Below, piece after piece: positions 54,088 to 61,212 of a DNA stretch of 61,212 nucleotides. Location: positions 1-61,212 of the forward strand of contig JAKSMP010000007.1 of assembly GCA_024400505.1 (NCBI GenBank), in the 5' to 3' direction. The translations under genes and the position numbers were made by a program. This DNA comes from Bacteroidales bacterium (GTDB lineage Bacteria; Bacteroidota; Bacteroidia; Bacteroidales; P3). Positions within the stretch are counted from its first letter, which is position 1, and every line of letters starts with the position of its first letter. The notes beneath the pieces are model-generated. The model made no database searches. It was not told the DNA's origin and was given only the letters and a program-made list of their open reading frames with translations.

Positions 54088-56898
54088 CTAAAAGGGGAGG
54101 AATCCCAACCCGATATTGAGCATAAAGATGTTCTGGAGCCATAGTTTTTGAGTGAATGCAAAGTTGTTGCGCCAACGCTGATCATGACGAATCGGTTCAA
54201 GAGCTATTTTATTGGGGTTGAAGGGCAGACCGCCTACCAAGCCCACATTCATGCCTATATTGAGCACAAGGAAATCGTGGAACACATAATTGCGGCCGAA
54301 CTCAAAGTTGAGTCCTGCAGCCAGTTGGCGCACTTTGTTATCAAAGTCGAGCAGGTGGGGATTGTTGAGGGTGTCAAGCACAGAGGTATGGAGCTGGGCG
54401 GTGATGCCCCAGAAAGTGCCCACGGGCGCGATTTGCTTATATTTGCGGAAACCCAGCCCAAAGGTATAGATATCGTGTTTGCGAAATGATTCTGGATAAA
54501 CAGTATCATAATAAACAGTTCCGTAATAGTATTCCTGGCTTGGACTGGTGGTATATTCGTTCTGCATGGTTTTGCTCCACGAGGCTGTAGCATGTATTGA
54601 ATAATGCTGGTTGATAAGGTATTCGACGTTGAATCGCGGACGCAGTTGGAGGAGCGATTGGCGGTGGTTGTCGGAGGCGAATGCCAGTATGCCATCGTGA
54701 TCACGTCTGTGATTCAACCCCATCATCAAATCGGCTCCTGCCAGGAGATGCCGACCCATGAAAGTGGAATTCTCCTGGCCTTTGGCGCGCTGCATGTTGT
54801 CATAGATAGAGCCCTTCACCAGCGCATCGGCATCGGCCAACTCGTAGTCATATACCTTGGAACTAAGCAGTTCACCTGTAGAAGCATCAACATAGATAGA
54901 CTGCACAAGGGTATTTTCGTATCCCTTGGACAAGTCAGCAATGAGAAACGGCGCAAAAATCGGCGGGAAAAGCACCGATCCAAAGATTTGGTAGAACGTG
55001 ATGCGATCATGGGTATTCTCTAGATTGACCACCTGGGTGAGGTTGATGCGGTCGGCATTGTAGCGTTGCACCAGGCCGTTCATCTCGGGCTGAAGCGTGA
55101 GCTGGCGATTGAACTTGCCACGCGACTGCCAGAACTCGTTGACCCATTCGTTTAGCGACACAAAGTCGTTATACTGCTCTGCCGTAGCAAATTGGCGCAG
55201 CCCTTGATCGGAGAAATCCACCACGCCGAGACCTTCTTTTTCAGCCACTTGCGCAAGTTGGTTGCGCAAAGCATTCTCATGCTTGTCGCTCTTGGTCAGC
55301 TTCAAGTGGTCCTCGTTGCCGATAAGGTATTCTGCGGCATAGATAAACATATTCTTACCCACTACATCCACCACTACTGCAGTGTCGTTAGCGTGCAGCA
55401 TACAGTCGTTCATGAAAGGCTTCAGCTGAGGGTCAATCTCCATGAGGTCGGTAAAGAAATACGACTGGCGGCTACTATTGTCCTGTTTTTTGCGTTTGGC
55501 CTTGATCTTGTCATATTTGCTCTTCACCTGCGAGGTCGTATCTTCGGCCACTTGAACTGTGTCAAAAACATCAGAGAAAGACCTCACGGACAGTGAGTGC
55601 TTGCGGGTCAAATCCTTCATGGCATCGCAGGTCATGAGGGTGAGGTTGGAGTCTTGCGGAAACTGCTTGTGAGCTTTCCACAATTCACGCACAGCCAGCA
55701 TATTCAGTTCTTTGGTCTTCACCTTTCTCAGAAAATGGTAGGCCTGCTGTATCTCGCCCTCTTTGGTCTTGTAGTCGCCCACCACATCGTTGTTGTCGGT
55801 CATGTTGCGGAACTTGCTCACTCCATACAGGGCCTCGGCTTTGGCCTTGGCCAAATAGTCGTTGTCGGGCATATAGCGCAGCATTACCAAACTGTTGTAG
55901 AGGGCGCGGGTGTAATTGGCATAAATAAGGTCCTGCCGGATACATTCCAGACGTGCCAAGTCGCGCAAGGTGTTGAATTCCTGAGTTGTGGTAGTAACAA
56001 ACTGCTGTCCGCCCTTGCGGCCGCCAAGTATGCGCTCGCATGCCATACGACGTTTCAGCAGGTTGGGATGGGTGCTCTTGGAGTCGTCGTAATCATCGCG
56101 GGCGGTGATGGGGGCAATGGTTTCAAGGAAATAGTCGCTAGAGAAATGGAAATACTTGGTGTCGAAGAAATTGGTATCAATAACCATCTCATCAAAAGGC
56201 AGGTAGCCATACTGCAGCACATCAAACACACCATCCACCGTGTTCTGGACGTATGGGCTTCTACCGTAGAACAGTTCCAGGCAGAGACTGTCGGCCTCAT
56301 TCTCCATCTCATGACTGCGGTTGTGGTAGCGCACAAAGTCAATCATTTCCTGGTCGGCTTCACTCTTGCGGTCACTTTTTTTGTTTTGCTTAGTAATGGA
56401 CTCCCAATTGTGGTTATAATAATAATGTATAGCCTCATGGCCGAGGATAAAGGCCAACTGCGACTCATTTTCCACTTGAGCCAAAAGGCCTGTGGTGACA
56501 AAAAGCATGCCCTGACCGGTCATGAAGGCATTGACTTCGGGCGATTTGAGGGTATAGATGCGGATGCTTTTGCGCAGCTCGGGGTAGTTGCAGAACAAGG
56601 TATCGGCAATGCGGTTGAGCATCAATGTCAGCGGATCGCCATAAAGCACACGGCCACTGGCGGTGAGTTTGTTGATATGGTATGAAGCATTGAGCACCTG
56701 GTCACGGTTCTTCAGCTTGCCGGCATTATAATCGCGGGCGCGCTGCTTGTCCTGTGCATAAAGTTCATCCAATGTGAGGCGAAGATCTTGAGGAATAGGT
56801 CCTTGCGATTTGATGCCCGAGAAATGGGTGAGGTCAATCTGAGCTCTTAGGGCAAACGTACAAAGCACAATGGTTAATATGGCAACAATCTTCTTCAT
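54088..56898 (-). CDS. M48-type metalloprotease with probable C-terminal outer-membrane beta-barrel
   Basis: A 936-residue protein with a signal peptide (about 1-20, LRA-Q). The protease part (about 85-330) has HEAIH (H154, E155, H158) and an ENEAD segment supplying the third ligand, as in M48 peptidases. A helical TPR-like middle region follows. From about 720 to 936 there are alternating amphipathic strands ending in a terminal Phe (GFLPF), the usual outer-membrane barrel signal. Typical M48 proteins lack a barrel, so this looks like a fused, outer-membrane-anchored protease. It follows the next gene by 6 bp. Confidence 0.75.
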   Translation of the reverse strand: MKKIVAILTIVLCTFALRAQIDLTHFSGIKSQGPIPQDLRLTLDELYAQDKQRARDYNAGKLKNRDQVLNASYHINKLTASGRVLYGDPLTLMLNRIADTLFCNYPELRKSIRIYTLKSPEVNAFMTGQGMLFVTTGLLAQVENESQLAFILGHEAIHYYYNHNWESITKQNKKSDRKSEADQEMIDFVRYHNRSHEMENEADSLCLELFYGRSPYVQNTVDGVFDVLQYGYLPFDEMVIDTNFFDTKYFHFSSDYFLETIAPITARDDYDDSKSTHPNLLKRRMACERILGGRKGGQQFVTTTTQEFNTLRDLARLECIRQDLIYANYTRALYNSLVMLRYMPDNDYLAKAKAEALYGVSKFRNMTDNNDVVGDYKTKEGEIQQAYHFLRKVKTKELNMLAVRELWKAHKQFPQDSNLTLMTCDAMKDLTRKHSLSVRSFSDVFDTVQVAEDTTSQVKSKYDKIKAKRKKQDNSSRQSYFFTDLMEIDPQLKPFMNDCMLHANDTAVVVDVVGKNMFIYAAEYLIGNEDHLKLTKSDKHENALRNQLAQVAEKEGLGVVDFSDQGLRQFATAEQYNDFVSLNEWVNEFWQSRGKFNRQLTLQPEMNGLVQRYNADRINLTQVVNLENTHDRITFYQIFGSVLFPPIFAPFLIADLSKGYENTLVQSIYVDASTGELLSSKVYDYELADADALVKGSIYDNMQRAKGQENSTFMGRHLLAGADLMMGLNHRRDHDGILAFASDNHRQSLLQLRPRFNVEYLINQHYSIHATASWSKTMQNEYTTSPSQEYYYGTVYYDTVYPESFRKHDIYTFGLGFRKYKQIAPVGTFWGITAQLHTSVLDTLNNPHLLDFDNKVRQLAAGLNFEFGRNYVFHDFLVLNIGMNVGLVGGLPFNPNKIALEPIRHDQRWRNNFAFTQKLWLQNIFMLNIGLGFLPF

Positions 56899-56904
56899 AA
56901 TTCA

Positions 56905-58365
56905 TCAATTTTGAGTATTTAAAATCATCAACCCACCTTTTTTGTTATTGGAATGCATCAGATAGTAGTGGCCGTCAAACCAATGCTGGGAGCCACCAGC
57001 CAAAACGCCCTTTTGCTTGGGTGCCACAACACGCTTACCCATCATGCCGCTTTCATCAAAACTGTACATTACCAAATCGTTAGCCTTTCCGATGGGGTTC
57101 TTCTGCTTCTGATATTTATCAATGGTGTATGTTGCCGAGGCTTTGCTGTCCTCACTGAGAAAAAGGTACACCCTGTCACCATCGGCCACCATGGGTTGCG
57201 AGAACAATTGGACACTGGGTGCTTTTTCATAATGGCGGATAGGATAGCTCCAGACCAATTCGCCCTTGGCGTTCACGCCAAAAGTGAGCAATCCACCCTG
57301 GGTGTAGTACTCTGTGGTTGCGCCATTCTGGTTTTGGATGATGGTGTGCGAAATATTGGCCAGCGCCATGGCTCCGCCATAGGTGGTGGCCGCATGGCTT
57401 GCCACCATGAGGATTCCGGAGCATTCGCGACTGCGGGCATTGTTCTTCCAGTTCTGGATCACGCGCACATCGTCGGCACTCAATGCCTTGGACTCCAAGC
57501 CTGCAAGCTTGCCAGTAGTCATATTGTAACTCATCCCGAAATAACCTTTTACGAAACCATTCATGCCCTTTTCTTCATAGGTGTAGGTGCCACCCACCAC
57601 GATGCAGTCATCCACCACATTGAGCAGACGCAAGGTGCCCACAGGGCTGGGCGTTTCGACAAAATATTGATAGTTATCATCATCGGTCAGTTTGGCAAAA
57701 AGCACTTTGCTGCCAGCGGAGCTGGCCATATAGACTTCGCCCTCGTTGCTCACCCACAAGCCATAGCAGTCTTTCAGCACCGGCTGGCGATCCCACAGCT
57801 TGCCCATGTGGTCATCAAGCAGAAACATACGGCACTCAACATCCCCCTTGAATTCTACTGTGAGGGCCATTAAGGCGGTGAAGTCTCCGCTCTCAGAGGT
57901 GGCAGCCATGCAAATGGCCAGATCGGCATTGGCAACCTCATGGGTGTAGAGTACCTCCTCGTTCTTGGGCTGGAGGGTGGACTTGTCAAGAATTATTCGT
58001 TTGACTACCAACATTTTCTTCTCCCAAAATTTCACCAGCAAGGACACCTCGCCATCGGCCATAGTGGTGGCAAGGAGCTCGTATTGGCGGCTGTCAGGCA
58101 ACACATATTCTTGCTGCACATTCAGTTCCTTATCTACCCATCGCACCATGATATCGTCCAGAATGCGGACAATGAGCAGACTCTTTGTTGTGCGGGTAGT
58201 GAGCAGCAACTGGCCATTCTCTTCGGCCACAAACCGGGTAGTGATGCCAGCATAGAAATCAAAAGCTTTGGAACTTTGCCCTTTGAGGGTGTAATTAGGC
58301 GACGATTGTGCCCGTGTGCCAAGCATGAAGCACACAGCAATAGCCAAAAGTACGATTTTTTTCAT
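56905..58365 (-). CDS. Exported protein of unknown function, partner of the M48-barrel gene
   Basis: A 486-residue protein. The ATG at 58363-58365 gives a signal peptide (about 1-20, GTRA-Q). The mature part is beta-rich with repeated VxL..DG and YxxxS segments, suggesting a propeller-like fold, and contains no recognised catalytic motif. It is 6 bp upstream of the M48-barrel gene and transcribed with it, so it may be a substrate-recognition or assembly partner. Confidence 0.7.
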   Translation of the reverse strand: MKKIVLLAIAVCFMLGTRAQSSPNYTLKGQSSKAFDFYAGITTRFVAEENGQLLLTTRTTKSLLIVRILDDIMVRWVDKELNVQQEYVLPDSRQYELLATTMADGEVSLLVKFWEKKMLVVKRIILDKSTLQPKNEEVLYTHEVANADLAICMAATSESGDFTALMALTVEFKGDVECRMFLLDDHMGKLWDRQPVLKDCYGLWVSNEGEVYMASSAGSKVLFAKLTDDDNYQYFVETPSPVGTLRLLNVVDDCIVVGGTYTYEEKGMNGFVKGYFGMSYNMTTGKLAGLESKALSADDVRVIQNWKNNARSRECSGILMVASHAATTYGGAMALANISHTIIQNQNGATTEYYTQGGLLTFGVNAKGELVWSYPIRHYEKAPSVQLFSQPMVADGDRVYLFLSEDSKASATYTIDKYQKQKNPIGKANDLVMYSFDESGMMGKRVVAPKQKGVLAGGSQHWFDGHYYLMHSNNKKGGLMILNTQN

Positions 58366-58481
58366 ATACATTATCATTTTTTATAAGACCAACCCAAACA
58401 GGGTAAAAGCCTAAGATTCTATAAATTAATGCCCTAACCATGCAAATGTGGAAATTCGCCAGGCAAAGGATTTTGCGATTA

Positions 58482-58489
58482 CAAAATTA
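58482..58489 (-). promoter_or_regulatory. -7 box of the exported protein / M48 pair
   Basis: CAAAATTA on the plus strand reads TAATTTTG on the minus strand, about 117 bp before the ATG at 58365. Confidence 0.5.
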
Positions 58490-58589
58490 CACTTTTTTTT
58501 CAAATATTCAATAAAAAAAGGTCGATAAAAAGTCTCCTTGTGCTATGCTTGAGCGGGAAAACTGTTTGGGTGGGGCCTCTATTAGCAAT

Positions 58590-58819
58590 ACCCTAGGGTG
58601 TTTTATCTTTGCAGGTGGGGTGTTTTTTTCTTGCGGGTGCCGTTTTTATTTCTCAAACCCGGGTCAAATTTTTTTCAAACCCGGGTTTGGATTTCTTCAG
58701 ACCCGGGTCTGGGAATAATCAAACCCGGGTCTGGAGAAATTAAAACCCCGGTATGAAAATAAAAAAGGGTATGGTTGAGAAAAAAATGGAGTACCCACAA
58801 AAATAAAATACCCTAGGGG
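58590..58819. repeat. 22-bp phased array of GC palindromes with overall mirror symmetry
   Basis: Eleven GC-rich cores have centres at 58594.5 plus multiples of 22, up to 58814.5. Outermost cores are CCCTAGGG (both ends). The five central cores are CCCGGG (58660.5, 58682.5, 58704.5, 58726.5) and CCCCGG (58748.5). The four between them are GGGTACCC-like but degenerate (58616.5, 58638.5, 58770.5, 58792.5). The series reads A-B-B-C-C-C-C-C-B-B-A about the perfect palindrome CAGACCCGGGTCTG at 58698-58711. Spacers are mainly T-rich on the left and A-rich on the right. Confidence 0.9.
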
Positions 58820-59039
58820 TAAATGCGTGTGATAGGTGTGGGGAGGGCACGACGCGATGTGACACGGAATTGGACGAAATGGGACAAATATAGGCCTTAA
58901 GCAAGGCTGAAACGAATCAATGCTTAAGACCGACGTTGGTCATAAGTAATGATCAAGGCCAGCCTCTACTTAAGGCTGATGTGAGGCTTAATAGACGCCC
59001 AGGTGCTAGCCTCATATACGCCCCCGACAAGCCCTGCAG

Positions 59040-59080
59040 AAAAAAGCTACGCCCCGGCAACCGAAATTACCGGGGCGTAT
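59040..59080 (-). terminator. Terminator of the DUF285-repeat lipoprotein gene
   Basis: TACGCCCCGG and CCGGGGCGTA pair perfectly around a 12-base loop; on the minus strand AGC then six T follow. It lies about 50 bp beyond the lipoprotein stop. Confidence 0.8.
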
Positions 59081-59130
59081 TCTTTCCCATTAAAGCTGTG
59101 GCACTTCTATGCCATCAGTCTGACAAGGGT

Positions 59131-60648
59131 TTAATAAGTGGTGTTGAAGTGTACATACATGCATACCCATGCAGCAGTATTGCCAGCTTGTGTGTGAGTG
59201 GCCGTTAATCTGTCCTCAGTAGTGGTATTGCAGTAGATGGTGCAACCACGGGCAGCTTCAACGCCCAATACATCACATGCTCTTTTCAAGTTCTTTGCTA
59301 AGAATGGGCGATTGTCTTCGGTGGCGTCTTCGCCCCAATCAGGTACGGGAGCGTTAAAGGCAGAATTGAACTCAATAGAGGACAAATGAGTACACCAGTA
59401 GAACATATTATACATCAGCGTTAGACTATTGCTGTTGAAGCTGGTGAGGTCGAGCTTGGTGAGGTTTTGGCAACCTTCAAACATCTTGCCCATATCGCTA
59501 ACATTTACTGTATTGAAAGTAGAAAGGTCGAGGGATACGAGATTTTCTGCCGCATAGAACATACAATTCATGTTGGTGGTCTCATTCGTTCTAAAATAGT
59601 AGCCAAAGTCAATATGTTCAAGGGGCCGTGAGTTTTCAGTTGCGAGAGAGAACAGTTCGCTAGCGTTCTCAGGCGCATAAATGTAGTCGGCAGGAGTATA
59701 TACATCGCATACATCGCCATTCATCTCTGCATAAATGACTTCGGATCCGGTGTTCTGAATCTGGACGCTGCTGGTAACATTTGAGTTGTAGTGGAACACA
59801 ATCTCTTTTGCGCTTCCAAAGCCAGAGAATGCATGATACTTGAGTTTAGCAATCCTTGGTGCTGCAAAAGAAACATTGGTGAATTGAATAGTATTCAACG
59901 TATTGCGAACCAGGGTGAGACCATCAGCGTCAGAGACCGACTTGTGGCAAATGTTGCCACTGCCATCATACATTCTAATCTCAAAATTGTGATATACACC
60001 AGCGGGCATGGTGACGCAATACTCGTTGTTGGTATTCGAAGTGGGATCAGAGATGGTAAGCGAGACGTATTTGTAGCCATCTGTTGTAGCCACAGCATAG
60101 GGCTTATTGTTGGAATAGGTAGTGGCAGTGGTACTGATATTGCAACGGCCGCTGATGGGCTGGTCGGCCACCACGTCAATTCGACTCAGCTTAGCAGAGC
60201 CCTCGGGCAACTTGATACAAATGGCAGCACAAAGGTTGGTGAAAAGGAGTTGAGTGTTGTTGGATGTGGCATACATGGGGAAATTGCGAAGGCTACCATC
60301 GGTGGAAACCTGCTCCTTGGGAAGTTCAACCCCAGTGGACGAAACGGCTATGCTGGCAGGATAGATGGCAGTGTAGGGTGCATCACCGATGTTCTCGCCA
60401 TTCAAGGTAGCCAATATGGGGTTAGCGGTGTTAGGAGTGGCAGTAAAGGTAGCATGAGTGCTAGCGAAAATCTCAACCTGGTCACCAGATTCCCATTCAA
60501 AATAGTGGGTCACGTTGTTGAGGGTAGTCTTGCTGGAGCCCGCCTCGGTATGGGCCGAAAAAGTGAGTGTGGCAGACTCTTTCTGGCAGGAGCTGAAGCT
60601 CAATGCCAGAGCGGCAAAAGCGGCAAAAGCCAATGATGTCTTTTTCAT
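59131..60648 (-). CDS. Surface lipoprotein with DUF285 (BspA-like) repeats
   Basis: A 505-residue lipoprotein (lipobox SFSSC, Cys21). Residues about 22-290 are a beta-rich N-terminal region of the kind found in Bacteroidales surface lipoproteins. Residues about 350-450 contain DUF285-type leucine-rich repeats: MNCMFYAAENLVSLDLSTF, VSDMGKMFEGCQNLTKLDLT and MYNMFYWC. DUF285 repeats are found in surface proteins that bind host or partner proteins; that role is inferred. A 56-aa peptide gene lies 28 bp upstream on the same strand. Confidence 0.82.
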   Translation of the reverse strand: MKKTSLAFAAFAALALSFSSCQKESATLTFSAHTEAGSSKTTLNNVTHYFEWESGDQVEIFASTHATFTATPNTANPILATLNGENIGDAPYTAIYPASIAVSSTGVELPKEQVSTDGSLRNFPMYATSNNTQLLFTNLCAAICIKLPEGSAKLSRIDVVADQPISGRCNISTTATTYSNNKPYAVATTDGYKYVSLTISDPTSNTNNEYCVTMPAGVYHNFEIRMYDGSGNICHKSVSDADGLTLVRNTLNTIQFTNVSFAAPRIAKLKYHAFSGFGSAKEIVFHYNSNVTSSVQIQNTGSEVIYAEMNGDVCDVYTPADYIYAPENASELFSLATENSRPLEHIDFGYYFRTNETTNMNCMFYAAENLVSLDLSTFNTVNVSDMGKMFEGCQNLTKLDLTSFNSNSLTLMYNMFYWCTHLSSIEFNSAFNAPVPDWGEDATEDNRPFLAKNLKRACDVLGVEAARGCTIYCNTTTEDRLTATHTQAGNTAAWVCMYVHFNTTY

Positions 60649-60676
60649 TTTGCGATAGTTCTTTTAGTTTTTAGTT

Positions 60677-60847
60677 TTAATACGAACGAGTCCAACCATG
60701 AGTTAATTGCTCGCTAGGGCCTTGCTCGCCATTACCTTGCCAGCCATCAAATGTCTCGGCCATTCTACCGGACATTTGAAATCCGCGCTCGATGCGAAAT
60801 TCAACCTGCTTAATTTGAGGAACTTGATACTGTTGTTTCTTTTCCAT
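60677..60847 (-). CDS. 56-aa peptide upstream of the DUF285 lipoprotein
   Basis: The frame starts at the ATG at 60845-60847 and ends with TAA 28 bp before the lipoprotein gene. The product begins MEKKQQYQVPQIKQVEFRIE, is followed by RGFQMSG, and ends in a Gly/Gln/Glu-rich tail with GWTRSY. The pattern Pro-x-Ile/Val-x-x-Val-Glu-x then Glu-x-Gly-Phe resembles short unannotated peptides encoded near lipoprotein genes in Bacteroidales. There is no signal peptide or membrane segment. Its function is unknown; leader, precursor or secreted peptide roles are possible. Confidence 0.6.
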   Translation of the reverse strand: MEKKQQYQVPQIKQVEFRIERGFQMSGRMAETFDGWQGNGEQGPSEQLTHGWTRSY

Positions 60848-61212
60848 TTTTTTGTATTAAATATAATATAAGTTATTAAATAATTAATAATCATTACAAA
60901 TCATCAACCACACTCATCATTACAGACACCTATTCCAGCCACAAATACAGACTTGCAGTACTAGTTTTACCTGTTTGGCGCACCCCGCAAAAAAAGCATT
61001 GCACATCATGCTACGCCAAACTTAGAGGGCAGCCCGATTGGGTCAATAAAGCACATTTATGCACAAAATTCACCATCGCCCACAGAACAAAAAAGAACAT
61101 ATCAAACGCCTTTTCAACCAATTAAGCAACTCATGTATCCGTAAGTTTAGTTTGCAAATTACTATTGGTGCGTTAACTTTTTATTATCCATTGTTAAATA
61201 TTTGACAATAAA
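60848..61212. promoter_or_regulatory. 365-bp region upstream of the peptide/lipoprotein pair
   Basis: No gene is seen. The AT-rich part near the window end holds a minus-strand TAATTTG-like box (around 61154-61161), which could promote the peptide and lipoprotein genes from about 300 bp away. The remaining sequence shows no repeat or RNA motif that I recognise. Confidence 0.35.

Larger units (their letters stand above)
58366..59130. other. Gene-free 765-bp region with phased palindrome array
   Basis: No coding frame is supported. Contents in order are the -7 box TAATTTTG on the minus strand (complement of 58482-58489) for the exported protein gene, the 22-bp phased array at 58590-58819, a stretch with three CTTAAG palindromes (58896-58984), and a terminator at 59040-59080. 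Confidence 0.75.

Noticed and set aside
58650-58760. Interpretation as a simple tandem terminator block
   Set aside because: No gene ends nearby in the right orientation, the cores keep an exact 22-bp phase, and there is no single dominant hairpin followed by a T-run.
58896-58984. CTTAAG palindromes as an extension of the 22-bp array
   Set aside because: Their centres (about 58898, 58925 and 58981) do not follow the 22-bp phase.

Overview
The window looks like chromosomal DNA of a member of the Bacteroidales (Bacteroidota), probably an uncultured host-associated lineage. Supporting signs are the BatA/BatB/BatC aerotolerance cluster, two secreted proteins with C-terminal type IX secretion (T9SS) sorting domains (one a gingipain-like C25 peptidase), many Cys-lipobox lipoproteins, a GH20-like lipoprotein, DUF1599, DUF4293 and BT_3928-type genes, and repeated TAnnTTTG promoter -7 boxes (mostly TATCTTTG) ahead of genes. 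No rRNA, tRNA, CRISPR array or insertion sequence was recognised. All names come from motif recognition by eye; no database search was run.

Layout. 1-5.6 kb (minus strand): moxR, a DUF58 gene, a DUF4381-like gene, batA, batB and batC (cut by the window edge). 5.8-11.1 kb: a 1011-aa T9SS cargo protein, tyrS, a 50-aa Pmp3-type membrane peptide and a small exported protein. 11.2-20.2 kb: envelope and carbohydrate genes, namely a polysaccharide flippase, a GH20-like lipoprotein with changed active-site residues, a HydE-like radical SAM protein, an EamA transporter, a YfcE-type phosphoesterase, a lipoprotein, a polyprenyl-phosphate sugar transferase and an FKBP-type lipoprotein.

20.4-33.6 kb is the accessory region. 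It holds an McrC-like DUF2357 nuclease whose McrB partner survives only as a C-terminal fragment. That fragment abuts an AT-rich four-gene cassette of two cytosine-C5 DNA methyltransferases alternating with two candidate restriction endonucleases. Beyond it are a mosaic hypothetical gene, 10-bp and 11-bp tandem repeat arrays, a DUF6266-like protein with an InlB-type repeat, and a DUF559 (Vsr-like) endonuclease gene bracketed by two pairs of duplicated intergenic repeats.

33.6-49.4 kb returns to core genes: an arginine decarboxylase-like gene, the C25 peptidase, an RluA-family pseudouridine synthase, then psd, cdsA, ftsH, rsfS, tsaE, DUF4293, BT_3928-type and DUF1599 genes on the minus strand, divergent from folP and cdaA, followed by a GT32-like glycosyltransferase. 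49.5-61.2 kb holds a lipoprotein, a DUF2975/XRE pair, an M16 peptidase, an M48 peptidase with a probable C-terminal beta-barrel and its partner, a DUF285-repeat lipoprotein and a 56-aa peptide.

The two strongest leads are as follows. (1) A noncoding array at 58590-58819 has eleven elements at exactly 22-bp spacing, arranged as a mirror-symmetric series around one perfect palindrome. (2) The cytosine methyltransferase cassette replaces most of an mcrB gene; one of its enzymes carries a C-terminal module resembling the tail of the neighbouring McrC-like protein, and the other carries a macro-domain-like tail.
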